From contig JAKZAN010000006.1 of assembly GCA_023053545.1 (NCBI GenBank), forward strand, positions 3,973,001-4,037,000: a DNA stretch of 64,000 nucleotides. Reading direction: 5' to 3'. This document shows positions 60,569-64,000 of the stretch, in pieces. Source of the DNA: Lepidurus packardi (lineage: Eukaryota > Arthropoda > Branchiopoda > Notostraca > Triopsidae). The translations under genes and the position numbers were made by a program. Below the pieces are notes generated by a model. That model saw only the letters and a list, made by a program, of their open reading frames with translations, made no database searches and had not been told where the DNA came from. Each line of letters begins with the position of its first letter. The stretch's first letter is position 1.

Positions 60569-63391
60569 ATGGCGGGAAAAGACAGTGGGTTCGAAAAGGA
60601 CTTCTTGGAAGGACCTTTAAAGTTCAGAGAAAAGAAGAAAGTAAGGACTTGTTTATTGGTTTTCTTATAAATCCTAGTCGCTAGTGTTGTATATTTTCTC
60701 AACTTACGTCATTCTCTTTTGATCCATTTCATTTCAGTGGAAAAATCGCTGGTGTGTTTTACGACGACCGTCTCCAGTAGCTGGTTTGTCTATATTGCAA
60801 AACTAGGGCTTGATTAATTTAGTTTTTGTCTGTAGATTGCTTGTCCTTACAGCTTTATAAGGATGTCAAAGAAAGGCAAAAAAGAGCGCCAACCAAGGCT
60901 TCTCTCGCGTTGGATAAGCTTTTGGCTTTGCAGACAGGTTTGAAATTAGACCGTCGACTTAACTGCTCTAATTCTGGCTATTAATTAGGTCATAATTTGG
61001 ACAAGGAGTCTTTTACTCTCTCCATCATTTGCCAAGAAATTGTGGTAACGCTTGCGCTAGAAAGCCGCGAGAAGCTTTTAGAATGGCAAGCTTATGTTCA
61101 CACCATTCTAGGAGAAGGTAAGTAATTCTATCTACTAAATCGTATCATGTCTAATGTTTCGCAGTGCAAGAGCATTCAGTCCAGATAGTTCACGCTCCTT
61201 CAGCGTCCAAAGTGCCTGTAGGTCCCGCCCATTTATGCATTCGAGATTTCAAGTTCTGTCTTACACAAGGCGTGCCTCCCAAACTAATGGGCTCCTGGTT
61301 ATTCTCCAGCTTGAGGTAATTTGCATACTCTTACGGAAAAGAAACGGTCATTCTAAGATCATTAGGCGATACGGACCACTTGATTCAAACAAATTTTGTT
61401 GGGAAGGCGGCTCGGAATGCCGGAACACTGGAGGCGAAGGACTTTTTATCTTAAGTACTGGTCAAGGATCCCAATTAAGCCAAAATTTTAACCTGGCAGC
61501 TAAAGGCAAACTTGATACTCGTAAAAAACCTTGTGTCACTTCACCTCTATTAGGTACTTACCATTCTTAGATTTATTACAAAATTAACGACATATTATTT
61601 ATTAATTATTACATTTTTTATTTGGTATTATTATTCAGTTTCTTAGTTATTATTTCGAAAACGAATTACAATATTTTCTGAATAATTTTAGGCATACGCT
61701 CCCCTCGTTCGCAGCCAAGATCTAGGTTAGGCTCCCAAGAATCTCGCTGTTCACGCAGATCAGAGAATATATTTAGCGACTCATCCGGTGAAACCACCGC
61801 AGTGGAGATTGAACCAGTCAATCTCTCGAGACATAGTTCCATTTCGCGGTTGAATCACAGTAGACAAAGTAGTTTAGTGCACATTACTGCCTGTCAGCCA
61901 CCGAGTGTGGACAGTCACTATGACCAGCCCAAGTGTGTCATCCAAGCGATGAATCTGCCACTTTCTCAACCGTCCCCCAGACATAGCATCCATTCGCGAC
62001 CGCCCTCCACGATTCCAGACATCAGCTACTATGACACTCCCAGAAAAATAAAAGAAATCTCAGTGAACCGGGAGCGGCTATCGCAGGAATTGCGACTGGT
62101 GGACAACATTTATGAAGACCCTCCTGTATCCAAATCTTCACATTTGTACGAAGAATGCTTCTCAAGCACTGACACAAACGCGCACCATTCGCGAGGGAAA
62201 GAGCACATTTACGAGGAATTGAAATTCAGGGAAGCCAATCGTTCTCACCGCGACCACGCTACCGCCAAGCCTTTACCCCTCTATGCCGTTGTAAACAAGC
62301 AAAAGAAATCTTCAATGGATCGCATGCATATGGAAACTCGAAACGAATCTCAATTGGCCTATTTGCATATGGAGCCTTCCCAACACTCCAGTGACTATAT
62401 GCACATGCAGCCGTTACCCTTCAGTCCCCGCACATTGCTCCAGCAATCTGAAAAATCAATACGCTCGCACTCCATTTCGCACGTACTACCCTATCTGCAA
62501 CTTCACCCACGAAGGTGCAGCTCCGCTGACGGCAGGAGAACTTCCACAGAAGAACTCCTTTGCCTTGAGCCAGCAAGCTGCTGTTCGCACAGTAGTTCGA
62601 CCGTTTCTTTGCCTCGTAAAACCATTCCCGTTCGCACAGCGTGTAATAACGCGTATCCCGTGTACCAGACGCCTTCGTCTATACGCTGTGTCCAGTCTTT
62701 TGTTCATTCCTGCAGTTCCAAGAGTGCCATGAACAATGTACAGCTACGAAGATCAATCAGCATGCCGTGTCGGAAGGCCAATCGCGATTCTTCAGACTCG
62801 TCGGACTCTGGCGTCAGCACCGGTGACTTTTCCCCGTCACCTTATATCCATAGCCTTGGCCCGTATTGGCGTCACTGGTCTTTACCGCGATCTTCGAACT
62901 TGCACAAACCTGTATTACAAATGACGCCCGCTGCCCAGGTTGGCGAGCATTCTGTATTCCGCGTAGCTGCTTTAACGTGGCAAAAACAAGGTATGGGTAT
63001 TCTCCAGCTTAGCTATTCGTTAATTCATTGTTGTGTATCGTTTTACGAGCCAGCGTTTTAAATAAGCTCAAGACTTGTTAAGAGTTATGCTTGGTAAGAG
63101 TTATGTAGCAAGAAAAGACTGATGGAACGCCATTTACACTGCAGTGTTTATATTTATCTTTTCGAACAAATTTCCGAGAAAACTTGTACTAACCAGCTGT
63201 GATTTTTAGAATCTGATGCTTCTGGAGCGTGCCAAACGTTGCTGTCGCCAGCGCAGAAATTACCGAGCTACAGCGAAAGCAGCGGGACCTGCGATTTACT
63301 CGATTTTATGGAATCACTCTCCGTCACTTCTTCAATAAGCTCTTTCGACATCCTTACGCCGCGCATAGGAGAAGGTTACGTCAAGTTGTAA
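60569..63391 (+). CDS. Dok7: Dok-7 homologue: PH-PTB adaptor protein
   Basis: Cytoplasmic adaptor family. In vertebrates Dok-7 dimerises and activates MuSK at the neuromuscular synapse through its PH and PTB domains, then recruits Crk through phosphotyrosines. Eight exons join in frame: 60569-60640, 60738-60783, 60836-60937, 60989-61117, 61165-61315, 61366-61553, 61692-62990, 63210-63391; 722 residues. PH is about 15-115 (WKNRWCVLRRPSPVADC is diagnostic of Dok-7). PTB is about 116-215 (GSWLFSSLRRYG, EGLFILSTGQGSQ). The long tail is disordered and rich in Ser and Tyr, with YDQP, YDTP, YEDP, YEEC, YEEL, two YxxM motifs (Y453 LHM and Y465 MHM) and SSDSGVSTG near a position conserved in vertebrate Dok-7. 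The arthropod receptor partner cannot be read here. Confidence 0.92.
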
Positions 63392-64000
63392 ACTCGGCTG
63401 AGATCAATTAACCCATTATGTAGACTCATATTTTTCTCACTAGCATGTAATAACGTGTATCCTACAGACAATGTGATTCTATAGTGCATGAAAGTAAAAA
63501 CGGAAACGAAATTGGACGAAAAACAGTGCCAAAGAGTAGTATTGGGAAAGATTTTTTTAGGTAGCTCGTTAGCTCTAGTCTAATTATGGGGTTTGTTAAA
63601 CTGCACAACACACCAAAGCTTATTGGATCTTGTAATCAAGGAATAGGAAAAGAACGTGGTCAGAATCTACGAAGCGTTGTAGGGTTTGTCTATTTTTGTA
63701 GCTGAAAAAGAGAAGAAATTGTTCGTTGCATCTATTCGTCTTTTTGCTGTGTTTACCCCACTTTTCCGTGTTAGTTCCTCCGTGTTTACTTTTTCATTGT
63801 TGTTATGATATTATCTTACTTATTTCATTACCCAAAGGGGGTTCTTCTTGTAATAATGTGTATTATCATTGGTCATTTTTTTGTATTACACTGGAACATT
63901 TCAAGACCAATTAGAAACGCAGTTTTATTTATGCACCAACAATCTGACAGGCAAATATGAAACAGTTGTACATATACAAAACAGTTATAATGCGTCTAGT
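63392..64000. other. 3' region after Dok-7
   Basis: Probable 3' UTR and intergenic DNA. No canonical AATAAA was spotted before the window ends, and no other gene is seen. Confidence 0.45.

Overview
The window looks like arthropod nuclear DNA, most plausibly from a small-intron crustacean such as a branchiopod (Daphnia-like). That organism assignment is inference. It rests on multi-exon genes with introns mostly 50-80 nt and GT-AG borders, a Cad96Ca-type receptor kinase, TTAGG-like repeats, and many A/T and C/G homopolymer runs. No bacterial-type operons, CRISPR arrays, rRNA or tRNA genes were recognised. Exon borders were built by hand: each join was required to keep the frame, use GT-AG sites and preserve family-conserved residues.

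Layout. Base 1-174 is the 3' end of an unidentified coding exon. About 20 kb without a recognisable gene follows (175-20381). It holds a 276-bp foldback element, a second repeat with TTAGG-like tracts, an (AT)n tract and a cluster of TGACAG motifs. A compact gene block runs from 20.4 to 48 kb: a fatty acid hydroxylase superfamily gene (+); a RUFY3-like RUN/FYVE gene (-) with two alternative starts and two alternative ends; a cysteine-free Pro/Gln/Thr-rich secreted protein (-); a Cad96Ca-like receptor tyrosine kinase (+); HGSNAT, the lysosomal heparan acetyltransferase (-); NDST/sulfateless, the heparan sulfate N-deacetylase/N-sulfotransferase (-); and the 3' part of an unrecognised three-exon gene (-). 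A repeat-rich, gene-poor stretch follows (48-60 kb). It contains a pogo/Tigger-like DNA transposon with a broken transposase, into which a long foldback element with a six-copy tandem core appears to be inserted. The window closes with a complete Dok-7 homologue (+).

How the genes relate. HGSNAT and NDST act at opposite ends of heparan sulfate metabolism, lysosomal breakdown and Golgi synthesis, and are neighbours on one strand. Cad96Ca and Dok-7 are both phosphotyrosine signalling proteins, and this Dok-7 carries YxxM motifs like those of insulin receptor substrates. The RUFY3-like gene encodes a long FYVE-bearing form and a short form without FYVE, selected by one donor site.

The best candidates for something new are the foldback family (copies near 9.3, 46.1-46.3 and 56.4-57.65 kb), the RUFY isoform switch, the YxxM motifs of Dok-7 and the unrecognised gene at 47.2-47.9 kb. 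No wholly new multi-gene system could be supported.
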